From NCBI RefSeq assembly GCF_910592395.1, contig NC_088316.1:868001-932000 (forward strand): DNA of 64,000 nucleotides. The letters run 5' to 3'. The notes beneath the pieces are model-generated. The model was not told where the DNA came from, searched no databases, and was given only the letters and a program-made list of their open reading frames with translations. Below, one piece after another: positions 28,001 through 35,721 of this stretch (position 1 is its first letter; the number at the start of each line of letters is the position of its first letter). The stretch comes from Lineus longissimus. Its lineage: Eukaryota; Nemertea; Pilidiophora; Heteronemertea; Lineidae. A program made the translations under genes and the position numbers.

Positions 28001-28377
28001 GTGATAGAGATTGAGGTAGACCTTAAACAGTTCAACGAATCGAGTTCTGAATTGGTTTTGCAAAATGTTTAAATGAAGTGTATCAATGGGATTAATGAAT
28101 TAAATCATCTGCGTTACAGCAATACTACTCTGTTACTTAATAAGGCGATATATTGCGTACGTCTTGGCAATGCATTTATCAAATATTTGAACGAATTAAC
28201 TTGTTCTTTCAGCGAATTCTCGGCGATAACACCAACGGCCCAGCCAAACGACTCGATCCCAAGGAAGCATGCGGAGGGAATGGGGCAGAAACATTATCTA
28301 TCATAACACCATGGACAGTTATAATCACAATTGTGTGTACATGGAGTTATTTACAAGGACTTGGATATTTATCGTAG
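275..28377 (+). CDS. Ionotropic glutamate receptor-like protein, amino-terminal domain only, hydrophobic C-terminus (5' partial)
   Basis: Nine exons (275-439, 2127-2375, 14537-14742, 15893-15946, 17949-18110, 18826-19023, 20133-20240, 27905-28015, 28213-28377) have compatible phases and join into 471 codons plus stop. The product aligns along its length with the amino-terminal domain (ATD) of kainate/AMPA receptors: the opening GPLFED and AFRYA block, YVMSMRP, DFFNWRK, LVYDAV, GLTGR and the closing KIGVW. The two cysteines expected to form the ATD disulfide are present (VCEMM in exon 2, IQCHV in exon 6). After the ATD the frame runs through a Gly/Asn/Ala-rich stretch into a hydrophobic segment and stops. 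The agonist-binding lobes, pore and membrane helices are absent, and none were found before the next gene at 37403. Signal peptide and first exon must lie upstream of the window. Inference: a secreted or GPI-anchored receptor ectodomain, perhaps a synaptic adhesion or decoy protein. Confidence 0.85.
440..2126 (+). other. Intron with poly-A tract
   Basis: Contains a run of 27 A at 1001-1027. At 1905-2000 a minus-strand segment has a Pol III B-box-like GGTTCGAATC and shares about 40 bases with 35450-35500, probably two remnants of one SINE. Nothing else recognised. Confidence 0.5.
2127..2375 (+). CDS. Glutamate receptor-like gene, second exon in window
   Basis: Acceptor ttcttgcag, donor gtaagt; starts in phase 1 (completing GTT, Val) and ends in phase 1. 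It encodes VCEMMGSGSFALIANHKPS (first conserved ATD cysteine and the G-S-F-A-L-I strand), then YVMSMRPPDTDALADVIDFF and WRKIHFVYN. The last block corresponds to the receptor pattern 'FxWxxxxxVYD'. Confidence 0.9.
2435..2551. repeat. Short inverted-repeat (MITE-like) element with nested palindrome
   Basis: Outer arms ggcccggttgttcaaa (2435-2450) and tttgaacaagcaggcc (2535-2550) are imperfect reverse complements. Inside, aacgctggcgtta (2468-2480) pairs with taacgccagcgtt (2507-2519) without mismatch. The 117-base length and two nested stems suggest a non-autonomous foldback element. Confidence 0.6.
3330..3825. repeat. Degenerate tandem repeat, about 110-125-base unit
   Basis: About four diverged copies. 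Each carries an 'ATACGTTATGACTGCTC' block, a 'GGATGGAGATTGGTG' block, a 'GGTTGTTGGAA' block and 'CTATGAATACAG'. Marker blocks recur near 3350, 3475, 3590 and 3713, with a fragment near 3820. Confidence 0.65.
5189..5231 (+). mobile_element. MITE-like element, family B, terminal fragment
   Basis: TTATATAGAGTTCACGTTTT followed by ACATGTAACGTGCCAC matches the left end of the family B copy at 21867; the rest is missing. Confidence 0.55.
6299..6470. repeat. Direct repeat, period 102
   Basis: Bases 6299-6369 and 6401-6470 are about 85% identical. Both run from an 'AATCYGTGAYTTGGCAAATG' block to 'GGAACATGTATTTTTAATGT'. Confidence 0.7.
6708..6825. mobile_element. MITE-like element, family C, copy 1
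   Basis: Terminal inverted repeats: left GGGCGATATGAATAAAGAC and AAATGCTTTTA, right TAAAAGCATTT then GGTCTTTATTCATATCACCC. The core holds TTTTGTACAGAAAGGCCTAG. The same core and arms recur at 45347-45458. No coding capacity. Confidence 0.75.
8281..8473. mobile_element. MITE-like element, family A, diverged copy
   Basis: Shares CACAAATATGCACCCC and its complement GGTGCATATTT with the better preserved copy at 17689-17898. It ends with the same AAGAGTGT terminus. The left terminus has decayed into a T run. Confidence 0.55.
8545..8912. repeat. Candidate element bounded by a 13-base inverted repeat
   Basis: GCATTCCGCGAAG near 8547 is exactly complementary to CTTCGCGGAATGC near 8900. The 370 bases between show no ORF. 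Similarity beyond the 13 bases is not evident. Confidence 0.35.
10680..10945. repeat. 26-base minisatellite, ten units
   Basis: Units of GTCAGACACGACCAAAAACC plus ACTTNN start every 26 bases from 10680 to 10914, with a partial unit at 10940. The last two bases vary in the order TT, CC, AT, TT, CC, AT, CC, AT, AT, AT. This implies a 78-base higher-order unit that was duplicated. Two long frames across it are repeat artefacts. Confidence 0.95.
14537..14742 (+). CDS. Glutamate receptor-like gene, third exon in window
   Basis: Acceptor ctcttcag, donor gtaagt; phase 1 in, phase 0 out. Translation runs ALDRLEQLRTALRKRGKYVD, then an LRNVSDD sequon, then HANCNILLDLE. This corresponds to the 'GLxRLQEL' and 'xVIFDC' strands of receptor ATDs. 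A decayed copy of its second half lies just downstream (14774-14882). Confidence 0.88.
14743..15892 (+). other. Intron with poly-C tract and decayed exon copy
   Basis: Holds a C run at about 14754-14773 and the exon copy described separately. It also has a degenerate duplication: 14881-14990 and 14993-15062 both end in 'TCTCCATGCAGATAT'. Confidence 0.6.
14774..14882 (+). pseudogene. Broken duplicate of the 3' half of the third glutamate receptor-like exon
   Basis: About 75% identical to 14637-14747, including the donor region AAGGCGGTAGGT. In the exon's frame it reads TSLMLLPHANCNILLD and then TGA. The nine residues HANCNILLD are identical to the real exon although five of their codons differ silently (GCG/GCT, AAC/AAT, ATA/ATT, CTA/TTA, TTA/CTG). 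The 5' half of the exon is missing and replaced by the poly-C tract. Inference: a former functional duplicate, possibly an alternative exon, now dead. Confidence 0.75.
15893..15946 (+). CDS. Glutamate receptor-like gene, 54-base fourth exon in window
   Basis: Acceptor tatttgcag and donor gtaggt bound 18 codons, phase 0 on both sides: LVDMKMSTKRYHILITGM. It fits the receptor pattern in which a helix is followed by 'YHYIFT'. Too short for an ORF screen, but placed by homology and phase. Confidence 0.85.
15947..17948 (+). other. Intron containing a MITE
   Basis: Between 16440 and 16730 a loosely repeated phrase ('AACAAAAGATTAACAG.ATAAGCCCATATCTCAATGTTTCC') recurs about five times at roughly 55-60 bases. 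The family A element at 17689-17898 is near the 3' end. No exon recognised. Confidence 0.55.
17689..17898. mobile_element. MITE, family A, well preserved copy
   Basis: About 73-base terminal inverted repeats begin ACACTCT and end AGAGTGT, each flanked by TA, as expected for a Tc1/mariner-type TA duplication. The inner ends of the arms read CCAACACAAATATTCACC and GCTGCATATTTGTGTTGG. The 210-base element has no ORF of its own. Confidence 0.8.
17949..18110 (+). CDS. Glutamate receptor-like gene, fifth exon in window
   Basis: Acceptor cacttgcag, donor gtaagg, phase 0 on both sides, 54 codons. The peptide carries TGARVTGMTLIEE and FLDGWSSLDPRQWPGAG, matching the ATD stretch that contains 'NxTGF' and the 'W..LDP..WPG' segment. 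Confidence 0.9.
18111..18825 (+). other. Intron with exact 74-base tandem duplication
   Basis: The duplication is at 18146-18295; the remaining bases show nothing recognisable. Confidence 0.6.
18146..18295. repeat. Perfect tandem duplication, 74-base unit
   Basis: The unit starting ATCCATTTGTATTGAACGCG at 18146 is repeated exactly from 18220 without a mismatch, starting 35 bases after the fifth exon's donor. Zero divergence implies a very recent duplication or an assembly artefact. Confidence 0.95.
18826..19023 (+). CDS. Glutamate receptor-like gene, sixth exon in window
   Basis: Acceptor ctttcag, donor gtttgt, phase 0 on both sides, 66 codons. STAALVYDAVSVFSAVL is the conserved ATD helix. 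GIQCHVQPRPW carries the second disulfide cysteine, in the same place as the 'QCNxxKPW' motif of kainate receptors. Confidence 0.92.
19024..20132 (+). other. Intron, no recognised content
   Basis: AT-rich; a few short TACATGTA palindromes near 19080-19100. I see no exon or repeat family. Confidence 0.5.
20133..20240 (+). CDS. Glutamate receptor-like gene, seventh exon in window
   Basis: Acceptor gttttttag, donor gtaagc, phase 0 on both sides, 36 codons. VDIQGLTGRVVFTDSGQRKN is the diagnostic GLTG-I/V-F-x(3-4)-G-R strand of glutamate receptor ATDs, followed by YKLTIM. Confidence 0.92.
21867..22067 (+). mobile_element. MITE-like element, family B, full copy
   Basis: Begins TATATAGAGTTCACG and ends CGCGAATCCTATATA, an imperfect inverted repeat. 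The reverse complement of 28587-28780 matches it throughout, including GAACAAGTCATTTCCAAAG and CGGGCTACATACGATTCACG. No coding capacity. Confidence 0.75.
22093..22172 (+). mobile_element. MITE-like element, family B, partial copy
   Basis: Carries GAGTTCACGTTTTTAAATGT, CGTGACACGAAGAACAAACC and GGCATTTCCAAA in the order of the full copy just upstream. Confidence 0.6.
27905..28015 (+). CDS. Glutamate receptor-like gene, eighth exon in window
   Basis: Acceptor attttcag, donor gtagac (weak), phase 0 on both sides, 37 codons. IGVWTDIRGLKIT matches the 'KIGxWxxxxGL' end of the ATD. In channels the next block would be the linker and first ligand-binding strand ('VTTILEEPY'). Here the exon ends QVIEIE instead. 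If the 197-base intron were retained, translation would stop at 28072. Confidence 0.9.
28213..28377 (+). CDS. Glutamate receptor-like gene, terminal exon with hydrophobic tail
   Basis: Acceptor gttctttcag; 54 codons and TAG at 28375-28377. It opens hydrophilic (RILGDNTNGPAKRLDPKEAC), passes a small-residue run (GGNGAE) and ends in about 25 mostly hydrophobic residues around PWTVIITIVCTW. Small residues, short spacer, hydrophobic end and no cytoplasmic tail are the usual layout of a GPI-attachment signal. A single membrane helix without a tail is the alternative. No canonical AATAAA follows closely. Confidence 0.75.
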   Translation, partial: RILGDNTNGPAKRLDPKEACGGNGAETLSIITPWTVIITIVCTWSYLQGLGYLS

Positions 28378-28586
28378 TGTTTCGTGAGTTAAATTGTTTT
28401 ATACGTTGAAAAATCAAGAGCCAAGTAGAGGGTGATCTAATGAATAATGTGAACATCATATGTAAATGTTCGCTTGAAAAGTCCGATAACCTATCACATG
28501 TTAGGTGCTTGACGCTCTACAGCCAAGCGAAACAAATGTGCTTATTTCAATAACACAATAACAAAATATTGTTGTGAAACTGTGCA

Positions 28587-28780
28587 TTTGACATGTCACT
28601 TCTCATGTTTCACTTGTCATGAGTTAACTGATTGAGGCTTGAAAACACGATGTTGGAGTGAAAAGTGACCTCGTGAATCGTATGTAGCCCGCTCTTTGGA
28701 AATGACTTGTTCGTTCTGCATGTCACACATGAATGGCGAACAGTGGCACGTTACATGTGAAAACGTGAACTACTGTATAA
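28587..28780 (-). mobile_element. MITE-like element, family B, inverted copy
   Basis: On the minus strand it reads AGTTCACGTTTTCACATGTA and then GAACGAACAAGTCATTTCC, closely matching 21867-22067 across its full length. It lies 210 bases after the stop codon of the glutamate receptor-like gene, so it may sit in its 3' UTR. Confidence 0.75.
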
Positions 28781-30189
28781 ATCATCGCGGCTGCGGCTGG
28801 GAGTTTATTTATATTTACTGACACAGTGTTTGCTTTATCAAGTTCACTGTGGAAACAGCTATAAAAAGCTATGATATTGGTGCCAATTTGCTATTCTCTT
28901 GTAAGCTGCACTGATATTTTTCATCAATCGAACCAGCTTCTAAACTTATCAACATCTAGAGCCAACGCTAAGAAACCTGCTTGTAGTTCATGGCTCAACA
29001 AATCATCTTGGGTAATAGAAATGCTTATTAGAGTCGCTGTATTGATTTACGCTATGTTTGCCTAATCACGAGTTCTCACTGAGGCGCCAGTCTGAGGTTT
29101 TTGGGTACAAACTCAGTCAATGCTCCGAACTATACATAAGACAGGTTTCGCAACCCAGACGAAAAGCTACAAACGAGGGATGTACTAAATGTATATTTTA
29201 TCGACGAGTTTTCCGATTTCTCGTGCTCTACGAAGTATGAAAGCTTAAACGAATAAGCACATAACTTGATGACACCACTGACTTACGTACTTCGTCGTTC
29301 GTAAGGGTTGCGAATCCTCCCTATTAGCGCCACACTGATATTTTGAAGTACCTGATGACCTCAGCTTAGAAATCGTAGCAACAGTTGTAAAAGTTCTAAA
29401 AATTGTAATGTAACTACAGCGACAAAAGGTAATTGATCGGATTACGCCCGGGTTGCGATTTCTCGACATTCGTATACGAGGTACCGGCTTAACTACAACT
29501 CTTGCACTGTCACTTGTCCATCTTGACCACCAAGGTTTTCGCATCTTATCAAGATATACCCCGCCTATGGTTAGAGGGAGTGTAGACCGGCCATGAGGTT
29601 CGGGATGTCAGGCGATTGAGTTAGGAATGTGGCATTGAAATGTTGAGGACATAATTAGTTCTATGATGCCAATGCTAGCAAGAACTATCCTGTCATATTC
29701 CTAAAACGATGTTGGCACCATGCATACAGTTACTGCTTATCCTGCAAACAGAGACCAAGTCAGTCACACGCAAATATATCATGGGTATTATACTGTTAAC
29801 TGGAAGAAAAAGCCAACTGTTAATATCCCAAAAGACGCCAGAATCATGTTTATGCATACTTGATGTCCAAGGAAAATAAGACGAAAAATACACGTTTTAT
29901 AGGAGTTGCCATGGTAACTGTTGTTTTTGAATTGCCCATTGGTGCCAGACTGACAACCGATGAAATACTTTTTTATATGTTCTGCGTCCGAATTAGATTG
30001 AATGCCAGCAAACGAAGGGCGGTCGGTGGTATTTTATTATCTTCGTAAATGATTCGTTTATTATATGATTTATAATCAGAGATATGTTGAGTTGTGAGCT
30101 GAGCAGATACTAAAGATAATTTCTCTATCAGGCATGCTGTAATGTAACATTGGAGGAAATGTAATGAAGCGTACTTGTATAGCTCTTGA

Positions 30190-30430
30190 TATTGTATAAC
30201 CCCACTGTCTCAAAGCTGTCCGAGATAGTTGCCTCTAAGAGGGTAGGCCCGGGTTGCGATTGCGGCTGAGGCGACAGGTTTACCAGCCAGGCAACTCGCT
30301 CTGAGGCGTTTGTAATGTAGTAATGTGGTGTATGAGGAAAGGAAATGAAATGTGTGTTCTTCTATAGCGTTTTATAATGTACAACTTTACTGTCTCAAAG
30401 CTGAGAGAGATCGTCGCTTCACCAGGGGTA
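30190..30430. repeat. Degenerate tandem duplication, about 200 bases apart
   Basis: ACTGTCTCAAAGCTG followed by a GAGAT block occurs near 30206 and again near 30389. Upstream 'CTTSTATAGC' and downstream 'AGGGTAGG' blocks are also shared. Confidence 0.55.
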
Positions 30431-31494
30431 GGGTTCTGACCCATGATCGATAGGCGTCAGACAGGAACACGGCCTCCGATCAAAACAAAATGTTTCTATT
30501 CGTTCGCGATTTCGCACATAACTATAATTCTGGTTTTCGTACCGTATACTTGCCTGGCTGTTGACGTGGCGCGTAAATCAACGGTCCAAATTGGAAACTC
30601 AGATATATCCGAATGTTTCCTCCACTCAGACAACCCTGCTGCATCACATTATCACAGAATCCCATTATCGCTCGGTTTATGAACCAGGTATTACATTCAT
30701 ACAACCCACAACAAGCAAAACATTATCAGATTCCGCATCATATATGTACCGATATTTGTAAGTCACTCAATGAAAGCAATGACTCGATTTCCCAATACTC
30801 GATGCTTTCCAATAGGTCAGGATGGTAACACCAAGCTGACCAAGACGTATCATCTTCCGGCGCGAGATGTTTCATCTTCCGGCGCTAGCTGTATCAATGG
30901 TTCACCGTATCAATCTCCTAGAGCACGGTGTATCAGTCTAGGTTGGAAATTAAAGTACGATTATCGATATGGGTACATGTCTGAGAATTAAGCGAAAAGC
31001 TGATGTAACTATCTTACATAGGAAAACCTGTGGACTTACTTGAGTTACCAATATAAGAAGGGCTCATGATAGCTAACGCCTATAGGTATACATGGAGGAA
31101 AGGTGTAATCCTTTTATAGGATACTGCAGAGGTGTCACTAAGAACTGTTTATACTGTAGCCCAAGCAAACTTGAGGACTTAATTGAGTTACCAATACATA
31201 TTATAAAGGGTCGCGATAGCTTACACCTGTGGGTATCATCTTCAGGAGGCAAGGTGTATCGATGTATATTGGTGAGGAAGTTAGGTGAGATTCTCAGGTG
31301 AAAAGGGTATCATTATCGATAATGGTAAATTTGTGTCACTATCGGGTGAAGACGATGAAGCCATATCACTGACATGGTTGTAACAGACGCCGCTAATTGT
31401 GACAGTTATGTTATTCTGAACAGAACGCCTGGTAAGGTCAAGGTAGGAGACAAGTCTGGTATTATAAATCCGACCAGCGTTCAAGCGAAAATAA

Positions 31495-31565
31495 GTGAAG
31501 CAGTAGCGCAGTGGGAGAGTCGGCCTCGTGATTAAGAGGTCATGGGTTCGACTGCTTGGTTCCCA
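31495..31565 (+). mobile_element. tRNA-like SINE head or tRNA pseudogene
   Basis: TAGCGCAGTGGGAGAG fits the Pol III A box and GGTTCGACTGC the B box with one mismatch, at tRNA-like spacing. The anticodon loop would be eight bases and the T stem does not pair, so it is not a working tRNA gene. Confidence 0.45.
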
Positions 31566-32344
31566 TACTTGTCGAGTTCAAGTGAGCGCCTTCTGGTTGC
31601 TCCTTGGAAACCCGGATTGATTTCTGTTGTGACCGGGGTATTATGGTATCCAAAAGAGTGCTTTGAAGAGGAAACATGGGAAAACGCCATAAGAACTCAA
31701 TATTTTTATCATGGATCTATGATGATTATAACAAACCTCCTTTACACCCGGATCCCATAATTGATTCTATAACGGGCAATTATATATCAAAGTCAAAGAC
31801 GTTAATGTATCAATCTGGGCATGATTGTTAAAAAACAGTTACGTGTAGTCACTAACCTTTTGTTAACTTCAACTTGACCTTTTAAAGTATAACGTGCTTA
31901 ACTGAAGGAGGCACCCGTTCAACACCCGGCCCTGGTGTTAAACGGTCAGAACCAACTACTCCTGTTGCTCGCCACGAATCCAAAGACTTTCCCACAGCAG
32001 TAGACCATTTACACATGCAATTATTTCAACAAATCAGCATGGCCTACGATCTGTTATATCTTCTCAAGAGGCTGGCGTATTATTCTACTTTGCCAAGAAA
32101 ATAACGCCTTGGTATCTTGGTTCTTTTCACCATCCGCTATATCTCCTTATATTAGGCCATCTCTCCAGCCGAAAGTCCATCGTCATGCGATGATAAGAGG
32201 TGTTGCCTGGCTTCATCAGGACGTGAGAGAACAATCATCTTTATGCACCTCACAAAACCTCTTTGTAAGGATTCTGGTTGCCCAGTGCAATTTAAGCTTA
32301 CATATTATTTAAGAAACAAATTATTGGTAGCAATACTGTTGTGT

Positions 32345-32555
32345 GTGTTGTCTTGACACGGTGGTAGGGCATCCGACAAGTGATTGGCAGGTCGTGGATT
32401 CGAGACTCGGCCAGTACCACTCGGTACATTCAACTGGCCAGAGATTGCAAAGTGTAGTGCAGAATGTGCCCTGTTAGGTTGAGGTTAAGAAATTAATGTA
32501 AAGTGTCGAGACAGTGAAGTTGTACAGTATAAAGCGCTATAAAGAATATATAATT
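32345..32555 (+). mobile_element. tRNA-derived SINE
   Basis: A tRNA-like head (CGGTGGTAGGGCATCCGAC, then GTCGTGGATTCGAGACTC as B box) is followed by a non-tRNA body. The tail is TATAAAGCGCTATAAAG, a form common in invertebrate SINEs. Confidence 0.55.
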
Positions 32556-32599
32556 TCAGTGCATAACACAGGGGATCCGAAACGATTGCATCCCATACA

Positions 32600-33150
32600 C
32601 ACGCAAAAGTGTGCATGCATGGATCATTGATGGGCCATATGGATCTAGGATGATCATTACCAACAACGATTTACACTGGGATCCCATCATGGATTCTATG
32701 ATGGCCGATGGTAGATCCACTGATGGCCCATGGTAGATCCACTGATGGCCCATGGTAGATCCACTGATGGCCCATGGTAGATCCACTGATGGCCCATGGT
32801 AGACCCACTGATGGCCCATGGACGTCTCAGTGATGGGAGCTCCATCATAGGCCCAATGACGGTGGGGCCCATAAAAATGAACCTAAGAAGCAAAGTACAA
32901 ATCCATTTGAGTAACAGTCTTCAGAGTTCTGGAGAATAAGGGTAGTTCACCAATTCTGATATACATTTTCTGATGGCGCGTCAAAATATCTACAACTGAT
33001 TCCATCCATGGATCAATGATGGGCTCATGGTAGATACGACCATGGGTTCCATCCATGGATCTATGATTGGGATTCTCCATCATCCATCCATGGATAGGCC
33101 CATGGATGGAACGTAGATGATTAATCGCCGTCATTGATCCATACATGGAC
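32600..33150. repeat. CCATGG-rich palindromic satellite
   Basis: A clean array of 22-base units (GATGGCCCATGGTAGATCCA plus CT) starts at 32700, 32722, 32744, 32766 and 32788, with a partial unit at 32810. Around it, to about 33150, CCATGG, CCATCCATGG and GGCCCATGG palindromes recur at irregular spacing. Frames through it are artefacts. Confidence 0.85.
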
Positions 33151-35105
33151 GGCACTTTTACCTAAGTGTACACCATGGGAAATTAATCGTTAACGATAAA
33201 GCTATAACGTCAAATGTTTCTGTTAGTTTAGGTCATTTCGTTGTGCCATCTTGAAATCGTTGAATCTGATACTCTAACATTGTATCAATGGATATAAAGG
33301 TCATGTGTATAGTGTGAATAGTGTAAAAATGTACAGAGTCAACTATTCTTCATTTGGAATCTTTGTATACAGGGTGTTTCAATAAAGTGGCGGTCCTAAT
33401 CAGTGGTCAGCATGTTCGTTCGGTTCATAATTTTAAAATTTAAATGAAGTGTTACAGGTTTTGGGGTTCAGAGCTCACAGTTTACAATATCATTATTCTA
33501 TTATAACATGTTCGAGCTCAAGTCTTTGGTTCACCCTGCATATACGACATACAAAGGACACCGCTAAGATAAGAGGGACCTGTGTGGACAGGCGACCCGG
33601 CAATTCTCCAAAAGGCCAAATCGGTCATTTTTTATAGTCAATCAGTGATCGGAATATTTCTTATATCATGAAATTAAAAAGGGATGTGACCTAATATCGT
33701 GAATAAGTTTCGGCAAAGGTAATTAAAGGGAATCAAAGCAAAACACCGTAAAAGTTCAAAAATGTTAAGATCCACAACATAATATTGGAAAAGCTACGGC
33801 GAAAATAGCACATTATTCAATGCTATCAATCACACACAGCACATCCTTAAAGGATGTCCTTATAGGATGTGCTGCCTGTTATCGAAACATCTTGACAACA
33901 GTGATGTACATGTAAATAGCCTTTTTTCATCTTTGTTTTTTATTTGATTTCTTATGCTTATATGTATATTGTATGGCGTGCTTCCGTGCAATTGACAGTC
34001 GTTGTGAAAGTGAATGAAGTCCCTTCGGTCCTGTCAAATTGTTTAGTGGAAGATTACTAGTACGTAAAAAGCTATATGGCCTCCACTTGAAATTGGGAAG
34101 TATTTATACTAGAATGTCGAGTTCTCTGTATAAGCTCTCAGGGGACGACGATTTCTTATCTGCACCCGTTTAAAAAATAATGATATATCTTTCTGTTTTA
34201 CAACAATCCATTAAGCCAGAACATAGATAGACGGTAGAGTAAAAACACGATTCGCTGAGACTGAGACTTCAACTTGACATCACGGCTGCATGCCGATCTA
34301 CCGTCTTTGTGCGTATTACCCAAAGGTGGAGACTTTAGTATCGAGGTTTACCCCCTGTAAGTCGGCATGCGCGACAGTTACTTACATGATTGTTATACAG
34401 TTGACAAATGTTTCAAAATATCGGCGAATCACTGAGAGGTATTACATCGGAGACAAGACCACTAATGAATATTCATAGGTTGGAGGGTCGCGGCCTATCA
34501 ATTAGACGAGTGCATGTTTTTTACTCTCAAGTACATATTTGGAGAGGTATTGAAAAAATATTTGCTGTGGCAAGTCTACAGATATAAAGAAATTATTTGA
34601 TGAAAAAATTAATTTCGAATTTTGCTAATTGGGTAATAGGGGGCGTGTTTTGAGTTTTTTCTGCCAGTTGGCTGAAAACAGTGGAAATATCAAAGTCTGT
34701 CTAATTTGTCGATTATAAAAATATTTCCGTGATCAATCACCAATTTCCATCGCACCAGTTACTCGCAAGACTAACCCGTATATCATATCCGAATTTCAGT
34801 TTCACTACTTGACGCGTTCTTTGATGCGTCGCGGTCAAACATTGACAATTTAACTGCTAAAAGGCTTAAAAAATCAATTGTGGTCTTGTCTCATCGTGGT
34901 ATTAAAACAGGTGAAATTGTTTTCACTGTTCATGTATATAATACATACATGTAGCGTGATTCACTCGTTATTCAATGATATCGTGATGTATACTGAGAAT
35001 ACAATGCTCTTGTGTATATCGTCTTGTTAATGAATGATGTTACACTGGTCCATTAAAATACTTTTATGAGAAAATACGTGTTCCTTGTTATATCCTCACC
35101 CCCCC

Positions 35106-35167
35106 CACCACCACCACCACCACCACCACCACCACCACCACCACCACCACCACCACCACCACCACCA
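35106..35167. repeat. CCA trinucleotide microsatellite
   Basis: About 20 uninterrupted CCA/ACC units after a short C run; read on the minus strand it gives a meaningless poly-valine frame. Confidence 0.97.
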
Positions 35168-35639
35168 GCCCGAATCCCAACCCTGACACCCCAGTTACGC
35201 ATACAACTGATACTTTAATCATTTTAATATTTGAACGTAGAAAGTGCTCTAGTCCCAAGTCTGACATTTGGGACGGGGCTGCACCACAGCAATATCTGTT
35301 CAAATAGCCCCGGGTTCAGATGCTGACAGAGTAAGGAGAACGCGGCCTGTATGGAGATGGAGGACATGAAAGACGGAAAGATGAAATATGCTGTTATGAA
35401 TATGCAACATTGGTCAATTATTTAATACGTGCTCCGCGCACAGTCGCAACCCCCATACCAGATGCCGATTCGAACCATCCTCGGTAGTACTCGAACGCCC
35501 GGAATCAGTATGTGCAGCAATTTGAAAAGTTTGGGTGCGGGATATGATACTGATAATAATGAAAATGTTGAAATCTGTACATGGATGATCAGATAAAAAA
35601 ATTAGGAAGAAGAAAAAAAAAGGTGAGAACTCCGGCAGA

Positions 35640-35721
35640 TTCACCGGGAGTCGAACCCGTGACCAGCCGGTCCATAGTCAAACACTCTCAGCGCTAAACC
35701 GTCAAGGCTTTCATGCGGTAA
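35640..35721 (-). mobile_element. Minus-strand tRNA-like sequence
   Basis: On the minus strand GGTTTAGCGCTGAGAG (A-box-like) is followed 30-40 bases on by CGGGTTCGACTCCCGG, a perfect B box with a pairing T stem. No convincing anticodon stem, so a SINE head or tRNA pseudogene is more likely than a tRNA gene. Confidence 0.45.

Noticed and set aside
31495-31565. Functional tRNA gene
   Set aside because: Anticodon loop of eight bases and an unpaired T stem; better explained as a SINE head or pseudogene.
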